A stretch of DNA of 64,000 nt from Allium sativum (taxonomy: Eukaryota; Streptophyta; Magnoliopsida; Asparagales; Amaryllidaceae), in contig CM060912.1 in the NCBI GenBank assembly GCA_030737875.1, forward strand, positions 126,448,493 to 126,512,492. The letters run 5' to 3'. The notes below the pieces were generated by a model. The model was not told where the DNA came from, searched no databases, and saw only the letters and a program-made list of their open reading frames with translations. Both the position numbers and the translations under genes were made by a program. Below are positions 22,531-32,288 of the stretch, piece after piece. Every line of letters starts with the position of its first letter. Position 1 is the stretch's first letter.

Positions 22531-25031
22531 ATGACGCCAAATTATATTGGAACTATATGCTATTACGATGGAGAATTGGTTATTGATGAACATAAATGTG
22601 GAATATATAACGGTGGATCTAACAAACCGACAAAAGTTTTAAAAGGGTCAAATTTCGTATAGTTGAAGCAGGCCGTGTATAAATGTACTAAAATTAATCC
22701 GGTTGAGTTTGACATTGAGTTAGTTTGTAATTGGCCGACATATTCCGGATCTAAGGCAATTAAAATCAAAGACGACGACGACGTTGAAATTATGTTGTCA
22801 TCTGTGTCAAAATCTATTGAATTATTTGTTATGAAAGAGCAGAGATTGTCAACAGAGCCAGCCGTTACACGAGTGGTATCGGCTCCCGCAGCTTGTTATC
22901 CGTATCCGAATATGAGCGTTCCCTCGTATGAGTAACAACAAATGTGTTTTGGGTTTAATCCGTACATGAATTTGAATCATCCATCGCTACAGGGCTATCC
23001 ATATCCGACGCAGGAAAGTGTCCAAAATATAACGCACAGGTAAATCGAAATTTAGAATTCTCCTCCTTTACAATACTACCATTGTCTTTTGTATGGTTCT
23101 AAAAAGTGTGTATATTTCAGGTTTGTACCGAATTACCTCACGACACAAAATTCCGCCGGACCATCTACAAGTTACCGTTGTTCGCCGATGGACCCAATGT
23201 GCACCGAAGTGTATCGGATGACCCAACAGTAAGTTACTAGTGTTATTGCTATAGATTTATGTAGTGTATTGAATGTACTTTAGAGTTTGCCGCTTGCGTA
23301 CTACAGGTATCCCACACAAGCCACCGAAGCAGAATGTAACGTTGAACCCAATATTCTTGATGTCGACATGGAACTAGAGGATCAAGATTTGAGAGAGGAA
23401 AATCCAGATCCTTCACTTGACAACATGACCGTTGTTAGCATTCCTGATAATGATACGTCATGGTTTGATGTAATGCGAGTAGACAATGCTCCCCTAAATT
23501 TTGATTTGGGAGGCGAAGACAACGCGGCCGAAGATAGTGATGAGGAGTTGCCGGAGTTTGAGATACCATTGGATGATGATTTATGCAATGCACAAATGAC
23601 AGCTAGATCCGTGGTTGCAAATATGCAATTCAACAACGAAGTTTTCTCGTCGTATTGCCTTCAAAATGGTTTCAAAGTAGGTATGATGTTTGAGAGCAAA
23701 AGCAAACTCCTTCAACAGTTAAGTGAATGGTCGATTTTGCACGCAGTTTCGTTTAAGCCGATCAGGTCGAACAAAAAGAAATACACTGCTATTTGCAGCA
23801 TGGATCCCAATTGTTCGTGGAGAATACATGCCATAGATTCTAAAAAAACGCAGAAAGGTTTGTGGGTTATTAAAAAATACGCAGCTGAACATAGTTGTAT
23901 AAACCCGACAGTGAACTCCAATCATAAACAAGCAACGTCGACTTTTTTGGTTTCGAAGATCATGCCGTTTGTGAAATCGGATTTGAGTATTACCCCTGGA
24001 ACAGTGCAGGTTTTAATACAGGAACAACTATTTATAAAAATTGGTTATACAAAGGCATGGAGGGCATTAAGCAAAGCAATCAAAGGCATTTACAGTGACT
24101 GGGCCGAGTCATACTCTACCCTCCGTCAATATTTTGATGAACTTATCAAAGCCAATCCGGGGATTTAAAAGCCAATTTTCAAGCTGTTGGATTCAAAGAT
24201 CAAAATCTGACCAGTTTGTTTCATGCAGCAGCATGCGCTTCGGAAGTGATTGATTATCAAAAGATTCGTGACGAAATTAAACTAACTAACGTTGATGCAC
24301 ATAATTGGATTGAGAAAAGTTTGGGGGGGAAGGAAGAGAACTGGGATCTGTGTTTCGATGACGGTGGTAGATTTCATGTCATGACAACAAATGCTTCTGA
24401 AAGCTTTAATGGTGTACTTAGAGGTGCACATTCATTGCCCGTCAAAGCTCTAGATGCACGTACGTTTTTTCGGTCGGTAGATTATTTTTGTAAACGAAGA
24501 GAGCTTGTTATGCCAGCGACGGCAAAGCTAACTCCCAAATGGGAGTTGAAGATATGAGAAAGGGCAAATGAAGCTAGATGTTGCCGCATCGTCCGATATA
24601 ATGAAGGTGGATGGGGAGTAATTTCGCATGTCGGCAAGGAATACATAGTTTTACTCGATCAAAACAATTGTTCTTGTACGTGTAAAATTCCATTACTTCA
24701 GCACCTTCCATGTGAACATGTAATGGCGGCTTGTTCTAATGTAACCAACGGGGCTAATCGACAACACCATGACTTTGCCTCAAAGTGGTATTCGGTGAAG
24801 AAGTACTACGCATCTTACAAAACGGAATTTCATCCTATTCCAGATAAACGTTACTGAAGCGAATTCCAGGGACAAGTTTTATTGCCACCAACAACGCGTA
24901 GATCAGCAGGGAGACCCAAATCAACTAGATTTAAAAACACAATGGATGAAATGCGGGCTCCTAAAACGAATAGATGCAGTAAATGCGGAGTGATTGGTCA
25001 TAGGAGAAGTCGTTGTAAGTCAGTAAATTAG
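22531..25031 (+). pseudogene. MURA-type (MuDR) transposase, catalytic core deleted
   Basis: Exons can be read at 22531-23039, 23121-23228 and 23307-25031 with matching phases. The N-terminus carries an MTPNYIGTICYYDGE-type domain common in plant MULE proteins. At 23600-24160 lies the MuDR DNA-binding region with a C2H2-like zinc finger (CSMDPNCSWRIHA...EHSC). At 24670-24735 lies a SWIM zinc finger (CSCTCKIPLLQHLPCEHVMAAC-like) and at 24985-25016 a CCHC knuckle (CSKCGVIGHRRSRC). Between the ANPG motif (24160) and the NFQ... segment (24171) the reading frame shifts, and the DDE region expected there (roughly 200 codons) is absent. In-frame stops occur at 22660, 22933, 24555 and 24855. It cannot make an active enzyme. 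Confidence 0.88.
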
Positions 25032-25372
25032 GATTTCGTATCGTTTGAACTATTTTTAATTCCCAGTCTATGTTTGAACTATTTGTAATTCGTAGTTTAT
25101 CTTTGAACTATTTGTAATTCGTAGTTTATGGTTGAAATATTTGTAGTAACGTTAGAATGCAATCGAATTTATTTCTTAACTCCAGTTTCGACAATACATT
25201 GCTGCAATACCATTGGAATACGATGACTAATACATTGTTGCAGACTACATCATCATTTGGATACGTTAATACACTGATACAATAGCATTAGAATACGATG
25301 AATAATACATTGTTGCATACTACATAAGCATTTGGATACGGTAATACACTGGTACAACGATACAAGTCTTGC
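25032..25372. other. Intergenic stretch between convergent genes
   Basis: Non-coding. It contains imperfect repeats of an 80-90-bp segment around ggaatacgatgaataatacattgttgcagactac. It lies 3' of both the transposase and the GRF frame. Confidence 0.5.
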
Positions 25373-25677
25373 CTACTCATTGGGATATCGTGGTAACTGG
25401 GATTCTAAATCCGAGTTAAGTTGTTTCAGGTGGAAAATCTCCTTCTTCAGGCGATTGTTCTCATCTTGCATCTCCAATGCATACTCATGTCCTCTTCGAC
25501 ACATCGGAGGATCAACCCACTCGGTATACTTACAAACTCGGAAGGTGTTCAGATAAAGTTGGCTCATTTCGTGTCTAGCACATTTGTATAGCCTACGCCC
25601 TGTACTAACGCTTCTATTTTTGTGAACAACCACGCAGCAGGCCGACCCGCAGTAACAAAGCTTTCTTGGAACCGGCA
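25373..25677 (-). CDS. GRF-type zinc finger with coiled-coil tail
   Basis: On minus the frame reads a zinc-binding module, CYCG (25658-25647), GRRLYKC, then FRVCKYTEWVDPPMC. This fits the plant GRF zinc finger (C..C...GR.fy.C...C.yfeWvDp), as in small proteins of the At4g04775 type. A heptad-like charged tail follows (MQDENNRLKKEIFHLKQLN) and a stop at 25373. GRF fingers bind nucleic acid in other proteins. The gene's own start is not visible: the frame stays open upstream through the 102-bp minisatellite to an ATG at 26032, so either the true 5' end was replaced by repeat DNA or the repeat is translated. It converges on the transposase gene and occurs only on the right side of the core. Confidence 0.6.
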
Positions 25678-26012
25678 ATAACTGATTGCGCCCCAGGGAA
25701 CCAGAGAACCTGGTTCCTTGGGCGCAATCAATATCTGCGCCCCAGGCATAAGTTTTGCAAAACTTATGCCTGGGGCGCAATAACTGATTGCGCCCCAGGG
25801 AACCAGAGAACCTGGTTCCTTGGGCACAATCAATATCTGTACCCCAGGCAAAAGTTTTGCAAAACTTATGTCTGGGGCGCAATAACTGATTGCGCCCCAG
25901 GGAACCAGAGAACCTGGTTCCTTGGGCGCAATCAATATCTGCGCCCCAGGCATAAGTTTTGCAAAACTTATGCCTGGGGCGCAATAACTGATTGCGCCCC
26001 AGGGAACCAATG
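25670..26012. repeat. 102-bp palindromic minisatellite, right arm (about 3.4 copies)
   Basis: Same unit as 21641-21893 in inverted orientation, with about one copy more. The middle copy has several private changes (ttgggcacaatc, tgtacccc, gcaaaagtt). Confidence 0.9.
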
Positions 26013-26426
26013 AACAATGCAAAATCACTCAAAATGCAAAATAGCTATTCAAATGCAAAATCACTCTAAATCACTCGTCCAAAACAAAATCACTCAAAGT
26101 AAACAAAAGCAATAGCTATTCAAATGCAATAGCACTCAAACTAAACAAATGAAAAACCAATACAAAAGCACTCAAAGTAAACAAATGCAAATGCAATGCA
26201 ATAGCTATTTCAAAGTAAACAAAAGCGCAACTACTTTCATAAGCACATTTTTACTACTACCGCATTTCCAAAAGTACATCAAAGCCACCGTTCCAACAAC
26301 TCGTCCACATCGACCATCCACTTAACAAAAGCACATTTTCAATACTACTATGACTACTACTTTTCAGTTCACGCAAATTAAAAAAACAAGTCTAAATGCC
26401 ACTTAAAACAAACACAACTTCAACAA
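26013..26426 (-). other. Spacer between PMD gene and minisatellite, right arm
   Basis: Non-coding inverted copy of 21225-21640. Confidence 0.65.
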
Positions 26427-28947
26427 CTAACGTTTACTTCTTTTTGGACCACCGCACACAACTTTTCCTTTTCTCATTTGAGTCCGTTGAGTTGCCCCCT
26501 GCGATGTGCCTGGCTGCAACGGACCGTGCACGAACTCCATTTGGGCCGGCTGAGAAGATGCCTCTTTTCTTTTCCCCTTGTCTTTTCTTGTGGACTTATG
26601 AACAGGAACAACTGGAGGCGATGGTGGTCGAGCAAGCCTGCTCTTCCTCAAAATCGACTGAAGAATGCGGGTAATGCTCATGCACTTAACCTTTGTCGGC
26701 TCCGGCACCTCCGCCGATATCTCCTCAACCAACGCGGCGGTATAGTAAATTGCATCGGTCTGCAATACACATATTGTAAGCTCGTATTTTAAAATATCAT
26801 CTGTGTTAAAATACCATGTGCAAAAAAATGTTCATACAAGACCACGTTCAAGCGGCGTTCTTGGGATGTAAGGTTCATCTCCTTGCGGAACATCTAAAGG
26901 TGGATCAATGGAAAGAATAATACACCGCCGAGTGATGTTCCAATACCATGTGTAGTACGCCATATCGGATGCCGGTTCCGCACTTTGCTCTTGGACAAAT
27001 TCGAAGCGATTGTTCCATGTATTGACTGCCGCTTGATAGGCCCCGTTGTCCCGGGCATCAATCAAGTAGTGTGGTGGTTTCTCGGGAATATGTTGGAGAA
27101 GGCCAAACTGTCTCATCACTCTTTCCGGTAGGTGATACGCGACGTCGTTAAAGCAAATGAGCGGAACGCGTTCTTGCCAAAGCTGGACTGAAGCAACGCA
27201 CAATGCCGGTAAATTAGGAAGTGCCTCGGTGTATGGGGTCCATGAAACATCGTCGTAATCGAGTACGTCTAACTCGTTACGATAGAACGAAACGTTGTGT
27301 CTAGGCGTGAACAACGAGCTCTTCGGTCTAACCCACCTAATGAAAACATTAAATTACATACTTTCTACCGGAATTTTAATAAACCCTATGTTCAATATAT
27401 ACTTTTAGTAATATTTCCTCGAAGCAAAAGGCAGTGAATCATCAATTGGCGCTTTCTTCTTCATAGTTACTCTCCCAACGGGGGGAGATACGACCAAGAC
27501 CACGTCTGTAGACAAGTAAAAGTATTATAAAACATAGGACACAACGAGTAAAGAAATATCCCTCAAAAAAGAACACTAAAAAATTAAATACCTGAACTAA
27601 TGTAAGGCAACCTCCAATTGAATCGAGCCGCCCCAAAGCCATCCGTGTTAGCTCCGCATATGTGAAGCCAAGAACGACGCTACCCCAAGCATACTCACGG
27701 CATAAATCAAAGTCCTCCAAGTAATGTAACCATCTAAGCCAAACACGACATTTCGAATGGTCGCAAACCAAACGGGAAGTGATAATGTGAAGGATAATGG
27801 CCCGCGCACGCTGCTCCATTTGTTCTTGAGAAGCATCCTCTGGAATGTCATCAGCTAATTGCTGCCTAAACCACGACATACTAATCATCTCCGGTCCGTG
27901 CCACTCGACTCCTGGAGGAGATAGTCCTAGCAAACTCTCGCACATTTCCGCATAATCATCGGATTCTGGAGTGGTGATCGGACGACCATCGATGGATAAG
28001 CCAAGCAAAATCGCCACGTCCGCCGATGTGATCGTCACTTCACCGCATCTAAGGTGAAATGAAGATGTCTCCGGTCTCCATCGATCTACTAAAGCTGTTA
28101 TATGATGGCGGTCGATTTGTATGGATCCAAGGCGATGTATCAAGAGAAAACCCGCTCGATCAAGTAGCTCTAACACACTGGTACGTTTTGAAGTGACCAA
28201 CTTTAAGGATGATGAGTGCTCGATGGTTTCAACTGCAGTTTTGAGCTGCCACACAATAACAAAAGTGAAGTTTTTATTAGTTAACACGCAAAAATATTCT
28301 CGAGCTCTATAATGAAACTAGTATTGAATGGTGAGTTTTGGTTACCGCCATCAACTCCGGTTTGTTTGAACGATGTTGTGCCTGTAAATATAAGATGCTA
28401 CCATCAACATGTCCGGGTGCCATCTCCGCATACTCTGAAATATTTCAATGCTAACAAATTAAGATATTTCATTTCGATTATCAAGACATTTACTTGAATC
28501 TGACAAAACAATTTTCCCAATTTGCAAACATATTTCAATTCGATTATCAAGACAAATTCAGATATTTCAATGCTCACATAATGAATTCTCCAATTTGTTA
28601 TATAATTTTCCCCAATTTGCTATAAATTTTACAAATACTTTCTAACCCAACAATAGATCCTACCAATTCTCAAATCTACGCAAATTCAACATAATGAAGT
28701 CGATTACCAATCTTTAGTTCTTCACAACAAATTTAACATGCCATTTCAAACCACAAGAAAAGGCTCCAATCTCAACAAAACTCTCAAGCAATCGATGTAT
28801 AAAATTACAAGAAAACTCAAGGAAACCATCGGTGTATAAAATTACAAGAAACTTCAAGGAAACCCTAAACCTAAAATCTGAGATAACCACACAAAAATAA
28901 TTTCAAAAATTACCAGTAGCTTGCTCCTGTGTTGAAGAACTTGCCAT
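26427..28947 (-). pseudogene. Plant-mobile-domain (MAIN-like) gene, right copy, broken differently
   Basis: The same six exons as the left copy: 28947-28914, 28434-28346, 28245-27592, 27505-27418, 27336-26838, 26759-26427. Exon 3 is fully open and shows the PMD core intact (LVDRWRPETSSFHLRCGE, VAILLGLSIDGRPI, WLRWLHYLEDFDL). Exon 4 has six C where the left copy has four, which shifts the frame. Its donor site reads GA instead of GT. So this copy is also unlikely to make a full protein, but for other reasons than the left copy. A patchwork of the two would be open throughout, which argues that the common ancestor was functional. Confidence 0.85.
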
Positions 28948-29308
28948 GTTTACTGTAGAAGCTGAAATTACTTGAATATAATTGGTGTTTTAAATTTGGA
29001 TTTGGAGTTTTGATTTTGGTTTTGGGTATTAGGGTTTTTTCTATTTTGATGGATGTTTGAACTTTAACAAGAGGACTTCGGTTTTTTTTTTTTTAAAAAA
29101 AAGGTAACCTTACGGGGTGCAATGATTGATTGCGCCCCGTAAGGATTTAAAAAAAAAATTTACTTTTTGATGCAATCAATGATTGAGCCCATAAGAAATC
29201 GCCACTTCTGGCCAACTCAGCGCTGAGTTGGCCAAAAGTGTGCTATTTTTTGTAAAATGAGGCTATTTGTGAAAAAAAAAACAACAACAAGGCCAAAATA
29301 GCAAAATG

Positions 29309-30023
29309 GTCATATAAAAATGCATAGCCTACCCAAGCATACCATATTAACATGCCTATTTCTGAAACCCAACGCTGAAGCACTTCCCTATTTCTTGACT
29401 CTACGCACATGCAAGCTACACAACCCATTGCCTTCTTCTCGTTTCAAATCAAAACTCTGCCGCGAAATGAAAACTCAATAGCCTACCATAAAACCAAGCA
29501 ACGTACACGCGTTGTATATATATGGAAATATAGGCTAAACAGTATTGAAAAGAACAAACACTGAAAAGCCTTAAGCCTATCCTATACGAATGGAAAATTC
29601 AAGGCTTGCACAGCTACACTGCACTGTACCCAAATGAAAGCGAAATGCTTCTTATCCCCTTACTTTTTTTTCTATAAGCACACTACCTTTATTTGTTTCG
29701 TTCCAAGGAGATCTAGCTCCGAAAAACCAAAACTTTTCCTCTCTTTAATGAAATGCAAGCCTCCAAAAGAAAAGGAAAGAGTCCATCGTTATTAAAGGAG
29801 AAAACCGAATGCAAATGGATACAGAAAAGCAACGGCAAGGCCTGGGTGTTGGAACGGATCTCTTTCTCAGCTTGGTGAACTAAACGCATAGCACAACAGT
29901 AATCCAGATGAGAAGTGGGATATAATGGGTCGTGCGTGTGTTAGCTGGACAAGGCATGGGGTCACTGGCGTTCAAGGGGCGGGTGGCGGAGGAGTAGAGC
30001 TGTAGCTGGAGGGGATGGCCAAT
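29309..30023. other. Non-coding flank between MULE and Tat element
   Basis: No gene, repeat pair or element end recognised. Confidence 0.5.
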
Positions 30024-30028
30024 ATACG
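30024..30028. repeat. Target-site duplication ATACG (left)
   Basis: Exact match to 44081-44085 on the far side of the element. Confidence 0.9.
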
Positions 30029-30924
30029 TGTTAGACCAAAAAGTGGTTCTAACACCCAAATTGATTAAAAGCAGAATGAAATGAAATAAAAATAAAAATG
30101 AACACACAGGATTTATAGTGGTTCGGCGAAGAAATGCATACGTCCACTCGTCTTTCACTATTTTCCCTGATTTTGTTGCAAGTACAATGAAATATTCACT
30201 CGATTTCTCTCACAACTCTCTTACAATCACTCAATTGTCTAAAAACAAATAATGAAAGAAGATTTGGATTTTCTGGGAGTGCTGGAATTCAGGCAATGAA
30301 GGTGGTTCAACTCTCATAGTGTCCAAAAAAGATCCTTTTCTTTGTCTCCAGACGGGGTATTTATAGGTGAGAATTTGCTCAGAACCCGATCCGGATCGGA
30401 GCCACATGTCATCCATCCCATTAGCCTCGGGTTCGGATGGATTTATGTGTTGACAACGCATCAGAGTAGTGGACGTTGAGGGTAGGAACTGGTCACGGCC
30501 GATCCGAATATCCAGGCGCTCATGCAGGAGAATGACGTGGAAGACAGGTTCGGGTCGGAGGGGCATGCACAAGGGGTTCGGATCGGGGTACCCGATCCGA
30601 TCCGGATTGACTTGGAACCAATTCTCTCTTCTCTTTATTCTGCTCCGCTCCGCTCCGATCTATATCCGTAGCAATCAAGTGGCTTTCTGATCCGACTAGG
30701 AGTATATTGCCCTCCGATCCGAACAGTTGTGCCTTTCTGATTTCCACAGCAATAGTTCACCGATCCGAACAGAAAACTTTATCCGATCCGAACCGAAAAC
30801 TTTATCCGATCCGAACCGATGCGCTGCTCTGATCTGACCTGCTTCAGTACTTCCCAAGTTTTTCAAGTTCTTCAACATTTTACATCTTGACTTTGTGTTG
30901 TCCAGTTCACAAAGTGGGCTAACA
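30029..30924 (-). repeat. 3' LTR of Tat element (896 bp)
   Basis: Begins TGTTAGACC and ends GGGCTAACA on plus. About 28 differences from 43184-44080 by eye. It is dense in CCGATCCGAAC-type motifs in its right half. Confidence 0.95.
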
Positions 30925-30939
30925 TTTTGCCCCCTCAAA
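30925..30939 (-). other. Polypurine tract of Tat element
   Basis: On minus it reads TTTGAGGGGGCAAAA, directly before the 3' LTR. Confidence 0.85.
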
Positions 30940-31239
30940 GGATGCTTCTGTTGGAGACGGAGCATTCTTTGACTATCAATGCATAGCGCTCTTCGAGATA
31001 ATTTCTCTTTTGTTTTTCCTTATGTTTTCCTCTTTTTCTTCAAATTTCAATTCAGTTCGTTGCTGAGCTAAAGGACTCGGTTCGGTTCGGATTCCGATCC
31101 GAACAGACCCCTTCTCTTTTCTATTTTCCACTGGACTATTGGGCCAAGCTTTACTTCTGGACTGCCTATCCGATCCGAACGGGGGTTCTGCTATTGGGCT
31201 GTCGATCCGAATGGGGAGACGAATAGTCACATTCTTCTT

Positions 31240-31250
31240 CTATATAAACA
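31240..31250 (+). promoter_or_regulatory. Candidate TATA box for the antisense gene
   Basis: CTATATAAACA followed about 30 bases later by a CT-rich start-like region, about 1 kb upstream of the antisense gene's ATG. It lies on the strand opposite to gag-pol. Confidence 0.45.
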
Positions 31251-31440
31251 CTGCCTCCTTCCTTCATTCACTTTTACTATTTTACCGCTCGAGCTCTGCA
31301 AAACAAGAAAAATTTAATTCGTGAACCTTCAAAATTCTTCTTAATTCTCGAAGTAATCACACTGGTAGGTTATAAAACTTCGATCGATTCCTTCTTTAAT
31401 CGTTTTCGAGTCGGATTCATGAACGATTAGGATAATCTAA

Positions 31441-31743
31441 CTATGAAACTCTGATGACCTTGCCGCCGTGACCCTCCCCCTCTTCATCGTTGTCAATATA
31501 CTCGTCGCCGCCTTGAGGTTGGAACGGAGGGAACGAGGATCCGTAGTTGAATGCACCAGCATGTAATTGCTTGGTTTTGACTTGAGGGACTAGCACGAGA
31601 TTGGCCTTGGGGTCGGATAGGGAAGAAAGAGGGTGAAGGAGAAGATGATGGAGAGTCGGTTCGGTTCGGGGAGACATGGAAGTTGAAAAAATGAAGGGAA
31701 GAAGAAGGGAGTTCAGGAATTCGGACCGGGTCGGGGCACGCAA
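31441..31743 (-). CDS. Unassigned 100-codon frame in Tat 3' region
   Basis: On minus, same strand as gag-pol. It encodes a Ser/Leu-rich start, then KANLVLVPQVKTKQLHAG and a Gly/Asp/Glu-rich end (GGDEYIDNDEEGEGHGG). The composition looks protein-like rather than random, and I do not recognise the family. It might be a captured host fragment or chance. Confidence 0.25.
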   Translation of the reverse strand: MRAPTRSEFLNSLLLPFIFSTSMSPRTEPTLHHLLLHPLSSLSDPKANLVLVPQVKTKQLHAGAFNYGSSFPPFQPQGGDEYIDNDEEGEGHGGKVIRVS

Positions 31744-32288
31744 AAAAGAAAAAAGAAAAGAAAAGAAATTCAGGAGATCAGATCGGGTCGGAGCAAATAT
31801 TTGAAAAAGGGAAAAAGGAGCTTACCTAATCGGATCGGGTCGGACCGTAAAATGACGGAGGAGAAGTATAACTACGTAATCCGATCCGAACCGTTAGGGG
31901 ACTTTGCCTCCAATCCGATCCGTCTTTGATTTCTGAGTTTCAATGTAATATTCAGGCCCAATGCCATGCCCCTGATCCGATCCCAATGAATGGATCCGAA
32001 CCGAACCGAAGCACAGTCTACCTTAACGCATAAAAACTCGTCTAACTGGCCCAATCAACTTTTGACATGATCTTCAATTTAATGGACAGTTAGGATAGCG
32101 CCTTGCGAACGTGACTGAACATCAAGAATTACTTCAACTCTTTATATCTTGCCAAACTTTTTCGTCGCACTTTTAAACATTTATTTTACACTTTCCGTAT
32201 ACACTCTTCACACTTTAGTTTGCACACACGCACGGGGGGATACGGGCTAATTTGCTCTAATCTGTGCTATTGCTTCTTCAATAGTTCT

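Larger units (their letters stand above)
18332..29308. mobile_element. Mutator-like element with PMD genes in long inverted-repeat arms
   Basis: The outer ends are inverted copies (CATTTTGCTATTTTGGCCTTG at 18332, and its complement ending at 29308). They carry a perfect 38-bp palindrome (18403-18440) and repeated GCGCAATCATTGATTGCGCCC-type palindromes. The whole arms, about 3.6 kb each, are inverted copies. Gene order is PMD (+), transposase (+), GRF zinc finger (-), PMD (-), so all genes point inward. MULEs carrying plant mobile domains are known; the arm-borne duplication is the notable part. No clear 9-bp target duplication was seen (flanks gataatgag and gtcatataa). With the transposase core deleted the element is non-autonomous. 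Confidence 0.85.
25670..29308 (-). repeat. Right long inverted-repeat arm of the MULE
   Basis: Inverted counterpart of 18332-21893, including minisatellite, spacer, PMD gene and terminal palindromes. Its terminal palindrome has one mismatch where the left one is perfect. Confidence 0.9.
30940..32288 (+). other. Leader region of the antisense gene (Tat 3' region)
   Basis: Mostly non-coding. It has scattered GATCCGAAC/GGTTCGGATCGG motifs (31080-31215, 31770-32000) like those in the LTRs, a TATA box at 31240 and a second TATA-like motif (TTTATATC) near 32141. Confidence 0.5.

Noticed and set aside
23382..23931. Minus-strand frames inside the transposase gene
   Set aside because: Shadows of the plus-strand MURA exon 3.
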